A stretch of 64,000 nucleotides of DNA, taken from assembly GCA_964551995.1 (NCBI GenBank), contig CAZKFD010000034.1, positions 1-64,000 of the forward strand, given 5' to 3'. Below the pieces are notes generated by a model. It searched no databases. It had not been told where the DNA came from and saw only the letters and a program-made list of their open reading frames with translations. A program made the translations under genes and the position numbers. Source of the DNA: DATKJS01 sp964551995 (GTDB lineage: Bacteria; Acidobacteriota; Aminicenantia; Aminicenantales; Saccharicenantaceae). Below, piece by piece: positions 54,962 through 63,065 of the stretch; within the stretch, counting starts at the first letter, position 1; each line of letters begins with the position of its first letter.

Positions 54962-56028
54962 AGATCGCTATCGGATTGAGCGGAGGCGTCGATTCGTCCG
55001 TCGCCGCCCTTCTCCTTAAGAGGGCCGGTCACGACGTGACCGGCGTGATGATGGCGCTGTGGCCCTCGGGACAGGCCGCCGCGGTGAAGAGGAGCGGTTG
55101 TTACGGCCCCAATGAGGCCGAAGATATTCGCGTCGCCAGAGAGGTCTGTCAGATTATCGGGATCCCGTTCTTTCTTTTCGATTGTTCCGCCGGCTACGAG
55201 GATATGGTCCTGCGCTATTTCCGGGACGAGTATCGCAGCGGCAGGACACCGAACCCCTGCGTCCGCTGCAATGAGAAGGTCAAGTTCGGCCTTCTGCCAT
55301 GCGCCGCTCGGGATGCCGGTCTTCTCTTCGATCGTTTTGCGACCGGGCATTATGCCCGCATCGAACGCGATCCGCAGTCCGGACGGTATCTCCTGAAGAA
55401 GGCGCGGGATGAACGCAAGGACCAGTCCTATTTTCTCTACCGCCTTTCTCAGGATCAACTCCGGGGAGCCCTTTTCCCGCTCGGCGAGCTCGCCAAGGAC
55501 GACGTGAGGCGCATCGCCAGGGAAAGCGGACTCCCCGTATACGACAGGAAAGAAAGCCAGGACTTCTACGGAGGCGACCTCAAGGATATTCTCAGGCAGG
55601 ATGACAAGCCGGGGGACATCGTCAATGGCCAAGGGACGGTTCTCGGAAGTCATCGGGGCGTCTGGAATTATACCGTCGGCCAGCGGAAAGGGCTGGGCAT
55701 CGCATCCGGGACGCGGCTGTACGTGACCGCCGTTGACGCCGAGAGAAATAGACTGATCGTCGGCCCGGAGCATGAAGCTCGGCGGCGGTCATGCCTCGTG
55801 ACCCGTTGCAACTGGATCGCCTGCGAAACTCTTGAGGTCCCGACTGCGGCGCTGGTGAAGATCCGTTCATCCGGGATACCCCTTCCCGCCGGACTTACCC
55901 CGCTCGACGACCGAAGCGTCTTGATCAACTTTGCCAAGCCGGTTGCGGCCGTTACACCGGGACAATCGGCCGTCTTTTACCGAGACGATCTCGTTCTCGG
56001 CGGCGGCAACATTCAAAGAGCCGAATAG
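54958..56028 (+). CDS. MnmA-like thiouridylase homologue lacking the second catalytic cysteine
   Basis: 356 aa. MnmA makes 2-thiouridine at tRNA position 34. The PP-loop GLSGGVDSSV (about 6-15) and the NPCVRCN motif (C101, C104) are intact, as are FATGHYARI, KDQSYFLYRL and NYTVGQRKGLGI. In the second catalytic motif, normally ESQDICF, the sequence is ESQDFYGG (199-206), so the persulfide-carrying cysteine is Tyr204. It is therefore probably a paralogue with another substrate or mechanism. The start follows from the ATGA overlap with the LarE-like gene, and the longer upstream frame is rejected. Confidence 0.85.
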   Translation: MKIAIGLSGGVDSSVAALLLKRAGHDVTGVMMALWPSGQAAAVKRSGCYGPNEAEDIRVAREVCQIIGIPFFLFDCSAGYEDMVLRYFRDEYRSGRTPNPCVRCNEKVKFGLLPCAARDAGLLFDRFATGHYARIERDPQSGRYLLKKARDERKDQSYFLYRLSQDQLRGALFPLGELAKDDVRRIARESGLPVYDRKESQDFYGGDLKDILRQDDKPGDIVNGQGTVLGSHRGVWNYTVGQRKGLGIASGTRLYVTAVDAERNRLIVGPEHEARRRSCLVTRCNWIACETLEVPTAALVKIRSSGIPLPAGLTPLDDRSVLINFAKPVAAVTPGQSAVFYRDDLVLGGGNIQRAE

Positions 56029-56635
56029 AGGTGTCTCTGGAGCGCCTGTTGCGGACCTGAGCAGGTGAGCTGGTCGCCAAATCTTGGCCCGTAATGGAGG
56101 ATAGATTTCCGTGCCAGAATCGGCATCCGTGATCGGGCAGAGGACGAAGAAAAACCGATCCCGGGAGGCTTCGATCACTCTCGCTCGGCGCCAATATGCT
56201 GTCGTGTCCGGTCTGCGCTAATCTCTCGCCTCGGCCAAGAAAGATTTGCCTACAGTCCTTGTCATTCAGGAAGGGGGGCGTACTTGATTTAATGCGCTCA
56301 GCGACGGATAATACAGGAGGCGGGATGTGAGGCAACAATGAAAAAGGCAGAATTGGATCAACAGCGGAGGAGCTGGAACGCCTGCGGCGGAAAAGGGAGA
56401 AGGCCCCTGTCTTTTAGGAAAGAAGAATCCGTAAGGGAACAGACGCGGCCTGGACGAGGGAACCATGAAGTTCCCATCTCGCACACGATTCATAAGCGGA
56501 AAACTGGATAAAGGCAGCCCGGCGAGAGTAATCAACAGTAGCGAATATTTCCAGCCGTCAGAGATGTCCCGGCGCCATGCTGGGGATTGACGAATCTTTA
56601 TTGGTCTGGTATGAATCTTCTTGCCGGAATCTGAG
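56029..56635. other. Gap of 607 bp without a credible gene
   Basis: Short frames on both strands lack ribosome sites, family motifs and coding-like composition. The best, an ATG at 56338 opening about 58 codons rich in Arg, Lys and Gly, has no recognisable content. It may be a decayed gene. No terminator or promoter stands out. Confidence 0.4.
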
Positions 56636-57766
56636 ATGCTAAGCCAGGATATGTTCTCCCGGGTGGGAGGTTTGTCAAGTCTGATCGGGAACACCCCGCT
56701 CCTGGCGGTCGATTTCCTTTACCGCGACGAACCCCAAACGCTCTACGCCAAGGCGGAGAACCTCAATATGACCGGGAGCATCAAGGACCGCATGGCATTC
56801 CATATTCTCAAGAATGGATATGAGAGGGGCGTGCTCCACCCGCGTGACTGGATTGTCGAAGCGACGAGTGGAAACACGGGAATCTCTTTTGCCGCCATCG
56901 GTCGCGCTCTCGGCCATCCGGTCCACATTTTCATGCCCGATTGGATGAGCGAAGAACGCAAGAACCTCATCCGCAGCCTTGGAGCGAGGATCCGATTGGT
57001 CAGCTGGGAGGAGGGCGGATTTGTCGGGAGCATCCGCCTGGCAGAGGAATGGGCGAGTCACAACGAGAACGCCTTCCTCCCGAGACAATTCTCCAACCAG
57101 GACAACATTGAGGCCCATTTTCAGACGACGGGTCCCGAGATTTGGTGGCAATTGAGCTTTCGCCGTCTCGCGATCGATGCCTTTGTGGCCGGCGTGGGCA
57201 CCGGCGGAACGATCATGGGGGTCGGGCGTTTCCTGCGAAAACGCAACCCCGAGATCAAGATTTACCCCGTGGAACCTTCCAACGCACCCACCCTGTCCAC
57301 GGGATGTAAAATGGGAAAGCACCGCATCCAGGGGATTTCAGACGAGTTTATTCCTCCGATTTTCGAAGCGAAGGAAATGTCTGAAGTGATTGGCGTCGAT
57401 GACGGGGACGCCATCCTGATGGCCCAAAAATTGGCGGCGGACCTGGGCATCGGCGTGGGAATCTCTTCCGGAGCCAACTTTCTCGGCGCACTGAAAGTTC
57501 TGAACAGGCTAGGCCCGGGGGCTACGATTGTGACCGTTTTTCCCGACGACAACAAGAAATATATGAGCACCGACCTGCTGCGCGCGGAACCCGTCAAGGC
57601 TGACTTTCTGACTCCCGAGATCGAGCTCCTGAGGTTCAGGGCTTTCAAGCGCGTTTGCCAGACTTGCTGTGATCCGTTCGATTGTATCGAGGCCCAAGCC
57701 CAGGATCTGTTTCCTGACGAACCTTTGCCTCCCTGCCCGCGACGGAAGCCATCCGGGACTGTTTAA
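56636..57766 (+). CDS. Cysteine-synthase-like PLP enzyme with cysteine-rich C-terminal tail
   Basis: 376 aa from this ATG. An in-frame TTG 15 bases upstream and an ATG 15 bases downstream are alternatives, and no start has a strong ribosome site. Beta-family PLP fold: K50 in NMTGSIKDR binds PLP, TSGNTG (77-82) holds the substrate carboxylate, and GTGGTIMG holds the phosphate. CysK has about 310-320 residues. Here about 40 more form a tail with C341, C344, C345, C350 and C367. The spacing C345-x4-C350-x16-C367 after C341/C344 resembles the Fe-S motif in the 57807-58535 protein. It probably makes or uses cysteine, or supplies sulfur. It converges with the Fe-S gene. Confidence 0.85.
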   Translation: MLSQDMFSRVGGLSSLIGNTPLLAVDFLYRDEPQTLYAKAENLNMTGSIKDRMAFHILKNGYERGVLHPRDWIVEATSGNTGISFAAIGRALGHPVHIFMPDWMSEERKNLIRSLGARIRLVSWEEGGFVGSIRLAEEWASHNENAFLPRQFSNQDNIEAHFQTTGPEIWWQLSFRRLAIDAFVAGVGTGGTIMGVGRFLRKRNPEIKIYPVEPSNAPTLSTGCKMGKHRIQGISDEFIPPIFEAKEMSEVIGVDDGDAILMAQKLAADLGIGVGISSGANFLGALKVLNRLGPGATIVTVFPDDNKKYMSTDLLRAEPVKADFLTPEIELLRFRAFKRVCQTCCDPFDCIEAQAQDLFPDEPLPPCPRRKPSGTV

Positions 57767-57806
57767 GAGGTCGATTCCAGCAAGAATCTCTCGCGTCCGT
57801 CTCCGT

Positions 57807-58535
57807 CTAGCCAATCCAAAGCCCTTCAAGCCTGACCTGTAGGCCTTCGGAGGTCCTGTTGAGGTAATTCACGAGGCCGCTGTGGCGCCACTGCAGCATG
57901 CACATCCGCGGCTGGAAAAAATAGCGCGCCCCGATTTGGATTTTGCAGCGTGCGTCCTTGATAAGCCCTTCATAGGCTTCGGCAACATAGTATCCAACAT
58001 CCTTGAAGCCCTTCCTGCGGGGATCGAGGGGCCCGGTAACACACCAAGTCATTATTCCCGTGCGGCTGTCGACATCCATGATCATGCCGCAGTGGGTAAC
58101 CGGACAGCCGCAGGACATGCCCAGAGGACGGCCAATCATGATATCTCCCGGCTTCATCCCCATCTCCCGTGTGATCATGGGGTTATGGGGGATTATGACT
58201 TCTCGGGGCCCGGGATCCTCAGGAAAATGCTCAAGATAGAAATCGAACTCGCGGCCGAGGCTGTCGCGCCATTCTCCTGAGCTCATGACTGCGTCCCGTC
58301 GAAAAATGTCCGTTGCGCCGGAAGTCTCGAAGGTCGAGTCATTCACCAGAGGAACCTCACGAATGCGGGGGGAAGGATCAAGTGGGTCGGCGCTCAGCTT
58401 ATCGGGCGACACATGCACGCATCGTTCGATCATTTCTGGCGCGTGCTCCAAGCTTCGGGCGAACTCCACGCATGTCCGATATCCGCAGACCCCGCAGTTT
58501 AAGCCGGGCAGGTTCGGATTTTTTGGAGAATTCAT
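57807..58535 (-). CDS. [4Fe-4S] domain protein of unknown function
   Basis: 242 aa. The N-terminus has C14-x2-C17-x4-C22-x16-C39 (LNCGVCGYRTC), the cluster motif of the corrinoid/CODH-type and RnfB-type Fe4S4 domain. The C-terminal 180 residues have further cysteines (SCGCPVTHCG, WC, RC, MC) and no fold I recognise. I start at the ATG with AAGGAG eight bases upstream. It is the last gene of the Rrf2 - ABC ATPase - GTPase - Fe-S minus-strand set, 16 bp after the GTPase gene. Its role may be cluster carrier or electron donor for the partner enzymes, which is inference. Confidence 0.75.
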   Translation of the reverse strand: MNSPKNPNLPGLNCGVCGYRTCVEFARSLEHAPEMIERCVHVSPDKLSADPLDPSPRIREVPLVNDSTFETSGATDIFRRDAVMSSGEWRDSLGREFDFYLEHFPEDPGPREVIIPHNPMITREMGMKPGDIMIGRPLGMSCGCPVTHCGMIMDVDSRTGIMTWCVTGPLDPRRKGFKDVGYYVAEAYEGLIKDARCKIQIGARYFFQPRMCMLQWRHSGLVNYLNRTSEGLQVRLEGLWIG

Positions 58536-58551
58536 TCTCGGCTCCTTCCCT

Positions 58552-59253
58552 TTACTCTCCCCGGTAAAATGTCTGGTTTTCGAGGGGCCGGACAACCCCG
58601 AAATGCGATTGCCAGCCGACCTCCTTCTTGCCGACGCAGATCGTGCAGGTTCCGACCGGAGGGCTTCCCCGGAGCATCATCCGCGGGGACGTCTCCGGAT
58701 GGCTGCACAGCAGATCAACGAGCGGCTCGATGCCAATCCCATGCAGTGCGTTCACTTCTCGGATGCGAACCGCCGGCGCGGCGTCCTGGATCCTAGCCCG
58801 GAAAACTTCCCTCTCCGCCTGGCTGACGCGATCGATCTTGGTCACCACGGCCACGTCGGCCAGGGAAAGCATGGGGCCGACCTTGCGCGGGAGGTTCATG
58901 CCGCTCGTGGCTTCCAGGACGACCATTCCGAGACCTCCATCCACGTAAGGCGAACAGCGGAGACAAAGCCCGGCCGTCTCAACGATCAAGAAATCACAAC
59001 CGGATTTCCCGGCCCAGGCCAAGGCGTCGCCTAGGACGAGCACGTTGCAGTGATCGGGGCAGACCTCGCCGGAGTAGACTTTCCGGCAGGGAATTCCAAG
59101 CTCCCGACTCAGCTCCACGTCTTCTTCGGCAAACTGCACGTCAATCTTCAGATAAGCGGGACGGCCGCCCCTCATGATCAGCTTCCGGATGACATGCCTG
59201 AGAACAGACGTCTTGCCCGTCGTCGCTGGACCTGCGCAGATCAGGAGTTTCAT
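58552..59253 (-). CDS. G3E-like P-loop GTPase with cysteine pairs
   Basis: 233 aa. P-loop AGPATTGKTS (about 7-16), VETAG (91-95) as the Mg/gamma-phosphate loop and VTKID (137-141) as the guanine-type motif place it near HypB, UreG and CobW proteins that load metals. Cysteine pairs CPDHC (65-69), CLRC (97-100) and CTIC (about 204-207) could bind a metal or Fe-S cluster. The start overlaps the ABC ATPase stop by four bases (ATGA). In this cluster it may drive metal or cofactor delivery. The target is not visible here. Confidence 0.75.
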   Translation of the reverse strand: MKLLICAGPATTGKTSVLRHVIRKLIMRGGRPAYLKIDVQFAEEDVELSRELGIPCRKVYSGEVCPDHCNVLVLGDALAWAGKSGCDFLIVETAGLCLRCSPYVDGGLGMVVLEATSGMNLPRKVGPMLSLADVAVVTKIDRVSQAEREVFRARIQDAAPAVRIREVNALHGIGIEPLVDLLCSHPETSPRMMLRGSPPVGTCTICVGKKEVGWQSHFGVVRPLENQTFYRGE

Positions 59254-60035
59254 GAGAACAGCTCCGCTAACGTTCCCTCAAGCCTTTCCCCGACCCGGAT
59301 TTTTTCCCGCAAGCGGCTCAAGCCGTCGTCGAGACGGCTCACTTCGCGGGCGAACTCCATCTCACCGCTGTCGGTCCGGAGGACCTTCATGATCCTTCCG
59401 CCGTTCATCACGATCCGAAAGTCAGACAGCAGAGCAATCCTGGGATCGTGGGTCACGAATATGAAAATCTTGCGGTGCCGGCGGAGAAGCTCCAGGGCGC
59501 GGGCACGATGGATGCCGGCATTCTCGACCTCGTCGAGAAGCACGATCGGCGTGTTGCAGATCATGGCGGCATCGGCGATCAGGAGGGCCCGGGTTTGGCC
59601 GCCCGAAAGTTCTGTCATCCGGCTGTGAAGAAGGATCGGCTCCCCGGTCAGTTGGTTGGCGAAATCGGTCGTCTTTCGGATCATCTCACTCATCTCGGAC
59701 GCCTGGCCGCTCCGGACCCGCGCATGGGTGTCAAGGAAGTCTTTAACGGGCAGATCGGAAAGGAAAGTCGTGTGCTGGGTGATCAGCGCAATGGGATTGA
59801 AGGCCGGGTTCTCCTTGTATTCGGCGGGCGCCGGCCGACCATTGATCAGGATCCTCCGGCCTGTCGGAGTATTGCCGTCGGCAAAGAGCTCGATGTCGTT
59901 GATGAGCGTCGTTTTGCCCGAGCCCGTAGGACCCACGACGCTGACGACATTTCCCATGCTCATGTCCACCCGGTCGACCGGCTCTGCTTCGCCGTTCTTC
60001 CCGATTCCTCCAAGAATGGTGACGGATTCGATCAT
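59250..60035 (-). CDS. Stand-alone ABC-type ATPase
   Basis: 261 aa. Walker A VGPTGSGKTT (about 34-43), signature LSGGQTRALL, Walker B IVLLDEVE and the H-loop FVTHDP are all present, so ATP hydrolysis is expected. No membrane subunit is encoded next to it. In this respect it resembles SufC-type soluble ABC proteins more than transporters. I start at the ATG with AGGAG nine bases upstream. An earlier ATG 60 bases up overlaps regulatory sequence. It is the first structural gene of the minus-strand set, coupled to the GTPase, and preceded by an Rrf2-like operator. Confidence 0.78.
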   Translation of the reverse strand: MIESVTILGGIGKNGEAEPVDRVDMSMGNVVSVVGPTGSGKTTLINDIELFADGNTPTGRRILINGRPAPAEYKENPAFNPIALITQHTTFLSDLPVKDFLDTHARVRSGQASEMSEMIRKTTDFANQLTGEPILLHSRMTELSGGQTRALLIADAAMICNTPIVLLDEVENAGIHRARALELLRRHRKIFIFVTHDPRIALLSDFRIVMNGGRIMKVLRTDSGEMEFAREVSRLDDGLSRLREKIRVGERLEGTLAELFS

Positions 60036-60095
60036 CGCGCCTGCTCCTGTGGCTGAAGTTTTAAGAGGCTCGAAAGAAGCCCTACCGTAATTCAT

Positions 60096-60115
60096 ACTTA
60101 CCCTATTATATAAGT
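60096..60115. promoter_or_regulatory. Candidate Rrf2 operator before the ABC ATPase gene
   Basis: ACTTA-N10-TAAGT is a perfect inverted repeat. On the minus strand a consensus TATAAT lies in its centre, so a bound regulator would cover the promoter. Over 19 aligned bases it matches the site before rrf2 at 15 positions, including ATAGG and TAAGT. Confidence 0.55.
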
Positions 60116-60136
60116 CATATTATTCACTAAAAATTT

Positions 60137-60538
60137 TTATCTGATATCCTCCAGCGTGGTCTTTTCGAGTTTTCCGGAAATGTAATCCCGGATTTCTTTG
60201 AAGACCCGGATAAGGCCCCGTTCCTTCTCGATCGGCGTCGGCTCGTAGAAGTATTTGCTGACCGATTCAGTCGGAGCCAGGGCACCATCGAAAAGCCGGA
60301 TGATTTCTGCAAGGTTGATATCATGCGGCGGCCGGGCTAATCGGAAGCCGCCTCGCTGCCCTTTCAGGCTGGATACATAGCGCCCCCTTTTCAGCGTCAG
60401 AAGTATCTGTTCAAGAAACTTGGCGGGAATCTCCTCGGCTGACGCAATAGACTCGACCGATACGTACTCGGCATCCGAATGCCGGCTGAGATGGAGCAGA
60501 GCCAGAAGGGCATATTCACTGCGAGTCGTTAATTTCAT
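60137..60538 (-). CDS. Rrf2-family transcriptional regulator without cluster cysteines
   Basis: 133 aa. The winged helix begins KLTTRSEYALLALLHLSRH and continues with the recognition region KFLEQILLTLKRGRYVSSLKGQRGGFRLAR, classic for Rrf2. The region that in IscR carries three cluster cysteines has none here, so it is not an Fe-S sensor of that type. The closest role known is CymR, a cysteine-free Rrf2 repressor of cysteine metabolism that acts in complex with CysK. A CysK-like gene lies about 2.4 kb away. The start at MKLTTRSEY follows homology. It probably controls itself and the ABC/GTPase/Fe-S genes. Confidence 0.85.
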   Translation of the reverse strand: MKLTTRSEYALLALLHLSRHSDAEYVSVESIASAEEIPAKFLEQILLTLKRGRYVSSLKGQRGGFRLARPPHDINLAEIIRLFDGALAPTESVSKYFYEPTPIEKERGLIRVFKEIRDYISGKLEKTTLEDIR

Positions 60539-60547
60539 GCTTATATA

Positions 60548-60595
60548 ACTTATCCTATCAAATAACTTATATAATATTCGACGGCTCCGTGTCAA
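60548..60595 (-). promoter_or_regulatory. rrf2 promoter with overlapping candidate operator
   Basis: On the minus strand TTGACA (60595-60590) is followed after 18 bases by TATAAG (60571-60566), or after 16 by TATATA. The site ACTTA-N10-TAACT (60548-60567), a near-inverted repeat akin to 60096-60115, overlaps the -10 and the start point, which suggests autoregulation. Confidence 0.55.
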
Positions 60596-60757
60596 GCGAT
60601 TTTTTTGACAGTTTTGACGACACCTTGACCGGCCCCGAAAATTGGCCGAGGGATAATGAGAGAAAAACCCAGGCCACTCAAAGCGCGCGTTAATGGTAAA
60701 ATAAAGGGGGATTATTCAGGATCCTTTGATGAAGCCCACCCTGAGAGGAGGTTCACT

Positions 60758-61234
60758 ATGGCCAAGCTCGCGAGGCTCATCGGTATGGCGTTGTGGCTCT
60801 GCTTATGGATGGCTGCGGCCCCCCAGCCCGCCCGCTCTGGCTGCAACGCGTCTGGTCTGACTCCCACCGGCGTGCAGGCCCCGGAGCCCGGATTCAGGGA
60901 CCTGCCGAAGGCCGGCAAGAAATGCTGGATCGGCGAAGTCAACTACTTCATCTACGAATTCGACAAGACGCCCAAGATGGGGACATTCATCCTCAAGGTC
61001 CAGGTCTTCGACAAGGACGGCCGGCAGATGTCGGACCTGGACATCACCGGACGGTCCGACATGCCGTCCATGCGGGGGGCCCATGATTCCGGAGAAGTCG
61101 CTTTCAGGCTCAACAAAAAGGGAGATTACCTGCTGCCCGTCGACATTGTCATGCCCGGGGAATGGGAGGTCCGACTCACGTTCTCGCGGAACAAGGTCGT
61201 CATTTTCAGGGGCCGATTGAGTTTTGATGTCTGA
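60758..61234 (+). CDS. Exported YtkA/FixH-like domain protein
   Basis: 158 aa. A signal peptide (about 1-26) leads to a beta-sandwich domain with FILKVQVFDKDGR, DMPSMRGAHDSG and KGDYLLPVDIVMPGEWEVRLTF, the YtkA/FixH-like pattern seen in copper- or metal-linked envelope proteins. MPSM and the nearby His could bind a metal. GAGAGGAGG precedes the chosen ATG, and an upstream frame lacks features. It is the first gene of the plus-strand operon that runs off the window. Confidence 0.75.
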   Translation: MAKLARLIGMALWLCLWMAAAPQPARSGCNASGLTPTGVQAPEPGFRDLPKAGKKCWIGEVNYFIYEFDKTPKMGTFILKVQVFDKDGRQMSDLDITGRSDMPSMRGAHDSGEVAFRLNKKGDYLLPVDIVMPGEWEVRLTFSRNKVVIFRGRLSFDV

Positions 61235-61303
61235 TCGCCCGCCCGCCGGAACGCGCGGGGCCGCGGCAGGGTCCCGTCCCCTTGTCCAGAAGCCTCGGTC
61301 CCG

Positions 61304-62284
61304 ATGAAGTCCATCGCCGCTGCATTCCTGGTCCTGGCCGTGCTCGGGGCTTGCCCGCTGGGGGCGCAGTCCACACTTTTCTACGTCGAGCTCCAGGGCG
61401 TCGCGGCGTACTCATCGGCCGCGGATGCCGTCCAGCTCTTTTCCCTGACGCCTGAGGACTCGATGCAGAAGCCCAGCCTCGGCTTCGACCTGGTGCACAG
61501 AGTCTCGGGACGGACGCGGGATTACGGCGTGCTGGCCTTGCAGCTGCGCGTGGCTTATGACCAGAAGGGCGGTCACCCTTTCGAGATCCAGGTCTACAAC
61601 GCTTCGTTCCTCTACAAGGCGGGTTTCGCCGATATCTGGGCGGGGCACAGCCGACCGGCCCTTGGGCTCGACGCGGTGCTCGACAGCCACGCCCTTCTGA
61701 TGCCGGCCCCGGCGATGATGGGCTTCGGCTTCGAGCGCGACTGGGGCGTGGGACTTCAGCGCGATTTCTCCTGGGGCAACGCCGCCGCCTCTCTAACGGC
61801 GGGGAGCGGCATGCCGCTTTACCTCAGGGGCAATTACCTGGCGGCGGTGCGCCTTTCCGAGGGTGTTTTGGCCAGGGATAATTACAGCCTCGGTTTGTCA
61901 CTGGCGGGAGGCCGGATCCTCGACACGATGGGGAACGAATTGATGGCCCCCGAGCCGCTCGATTTCGCCACCGCTGCCGCGGATGCGACGTACCTTTATC
62001 GGAACTTTGAGAACCGCTTCGAGGTCATGGCCGGCCGGAAGGCCGGAGCCGGCATCGTGCTCCTTTTCTGGCGCGCCGGCATGGCCCTCTTGGACGAGGG
62101 ACGGCTCAGGATCGAAGCTCAGCCGGTCCTGATGAGGACGGGCGGCGGATGGGGCTGGCAGCTGGCCGGCGGGCTGAGCTACCAGGTCACCGCGGATATC
62201 GCCGCCCGGTCCATGGTCCTGCACGATTCCGCGCGGCAGGATACGAGGTTCGTCCTGCAGGTCTATTTCTACAAGGGCCTGTGA
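61304..62284 (+). CDS. Outer-membrane beta-barrel-like protein, unknown
   Basis: 326 aa with a signal peptide (about 1-20, cleaved near GAQS). The rest alternates short hydrophobic/polar strands with aromatic ends, for example YGVLALQLRVAYDQ, and finishes FVLQVYFYKGL, a C-terminal beta-signal-like strand. It is probably a small outer-membrane protein. No family is recognised. It lies 69 bp after the YtkA-like gene and 31 bp before the next gene. Confidence 0.6.
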   Translation: MKSIAAAFLVLAVLGACPLGAQSTLFYVELQGVAAYSSAADAVQLFSLTPEDSMQKPSLGFDLVHRVSGRTRDYGVLALQLRVAYDQKGGHPFEIQVYNASFLYKAGFADIWAGHSRPALGLDAVLDSHALLMPAPAMMGFGFERDWGVGLQRDFSWGNAAASLTAGSGMPLYLRGNYLAAVRLSEGVLARDNYSLGLSLAGGRILDTMGNELMAPEPLDFATAAADATYLYRNFENRFEVMAGRKAGAGIVLLFWRAGMALLDEGRLRIEAQPVLMRTGGGWGWQLAGGLSYQVTADIAARSMVLHDSARQDTRFVLQVYFYKGL

Positions 62285-62315
62285 CCGGGACGATCCCCGG
62301 GAAAGGAGAGGGAGA

Positions 62316-63062
62316 ATGCAAGAAGATTCGAGGAAGAAAAAGGGCAGAGAAAGGGAGCGGACGGGGCCCATGCGGTCGGCTTGCCGTCCAGCCGTCGCGG
62401 CGTCGGCCGTCGTCTTAGCGCTCCTCCTTCAGACGGCGCTCTTCGCCGCCGTCGGCTGCGACCTCAACGATCCCGACCGAGACGTCAAACGGCTTTTCCC
62501 GGACTCCACCGGATACAGGACCCTCTATTTCTCGATCGCCAAGAAGGGAGGGGAGCCCCTCCTCAGGGAGGTCGAGCAGCGCCTCGGCGACTCTTTCAAG
62601 GGGCTGTTTGAAACGGCCGACGTTCCTTACACGATGTACGAGATCTACAGGGGCGATAAGCTCATCGGGTACATCCACGGCGCCAACCAGAAGGGCACTT
62701 ACGGCGGGCTGCAGGTCTTCCTGGCCCTGGACCCGGACGGAGTCATCAAGGCCTTCTACTACCAAAAGCTCACGTCCAAGGCCGCTCCGAAGTTCCGGGA
62801 TCCGGCCTTCGGGAAGCAGTTCGTCGGCCTCAGCCTGAAGGACTTCGACCACTACGACGTCGTCACGGGAAAGGAGGACCCTCCCGGCCCGATCAGCCGC
62901 ATCAGGAACCCCGACCCTGACGCCGAGAGGGACTTCCGGGCGACGCTGCGGGCGACGAAGAAAAACCTCATCCTGGTCGACGAATTCCTGCTGGGCAACA
63001 AATATAAAAAAGTCGGACAGCCTCCTGGGGGGGATACCGTCCCCCTCTGTCCAGGGAGATGA
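62316..63062 (+). CDS. Exported FMN-bind-like domain protein
   Basis: 248 aa. A basic start and hydrophobic segment (about 27-45) end AAVGC, a plausible lipobox. The domain after it (YEIYRGDKLIGYIHG, GTYGGLQVFLALDPDGVIKAFYYQKLTSK) resembles the FMN_bind fold of Rnf/Nqr and related proteins, but the Ser/Thr that carries covalent FMN (SGAT-type motif) is not evident. AAGGAGAGGG precedes the ATG. It lies 3 bp before the permease gene, so both are surely co-expressed. Confidence 0.6.
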   Translation: MQEDSRKKKGRERERTGPMRSACRPAVAASAVVLALLLQTALFAAVGCDLNDPDRDVKRLFPDSTGYRTLYFSIAKKGGEPLLREVEQRLGDSFKGLFETADVPYTMYEIYRGDKLIGYIHGANQKGTYGGLQVFLALDPDGVIKAFYYQKLTSKAAPKFRDPAFGKQFVGLSLKDFDHYDVVTGKEDPPGPISRIRNPDPDAERDFRATLRATKKNLILVDEFLLGNKYKKVGQPPGGDTVPLCPGR

Positions 63063-63065
63063 AGC

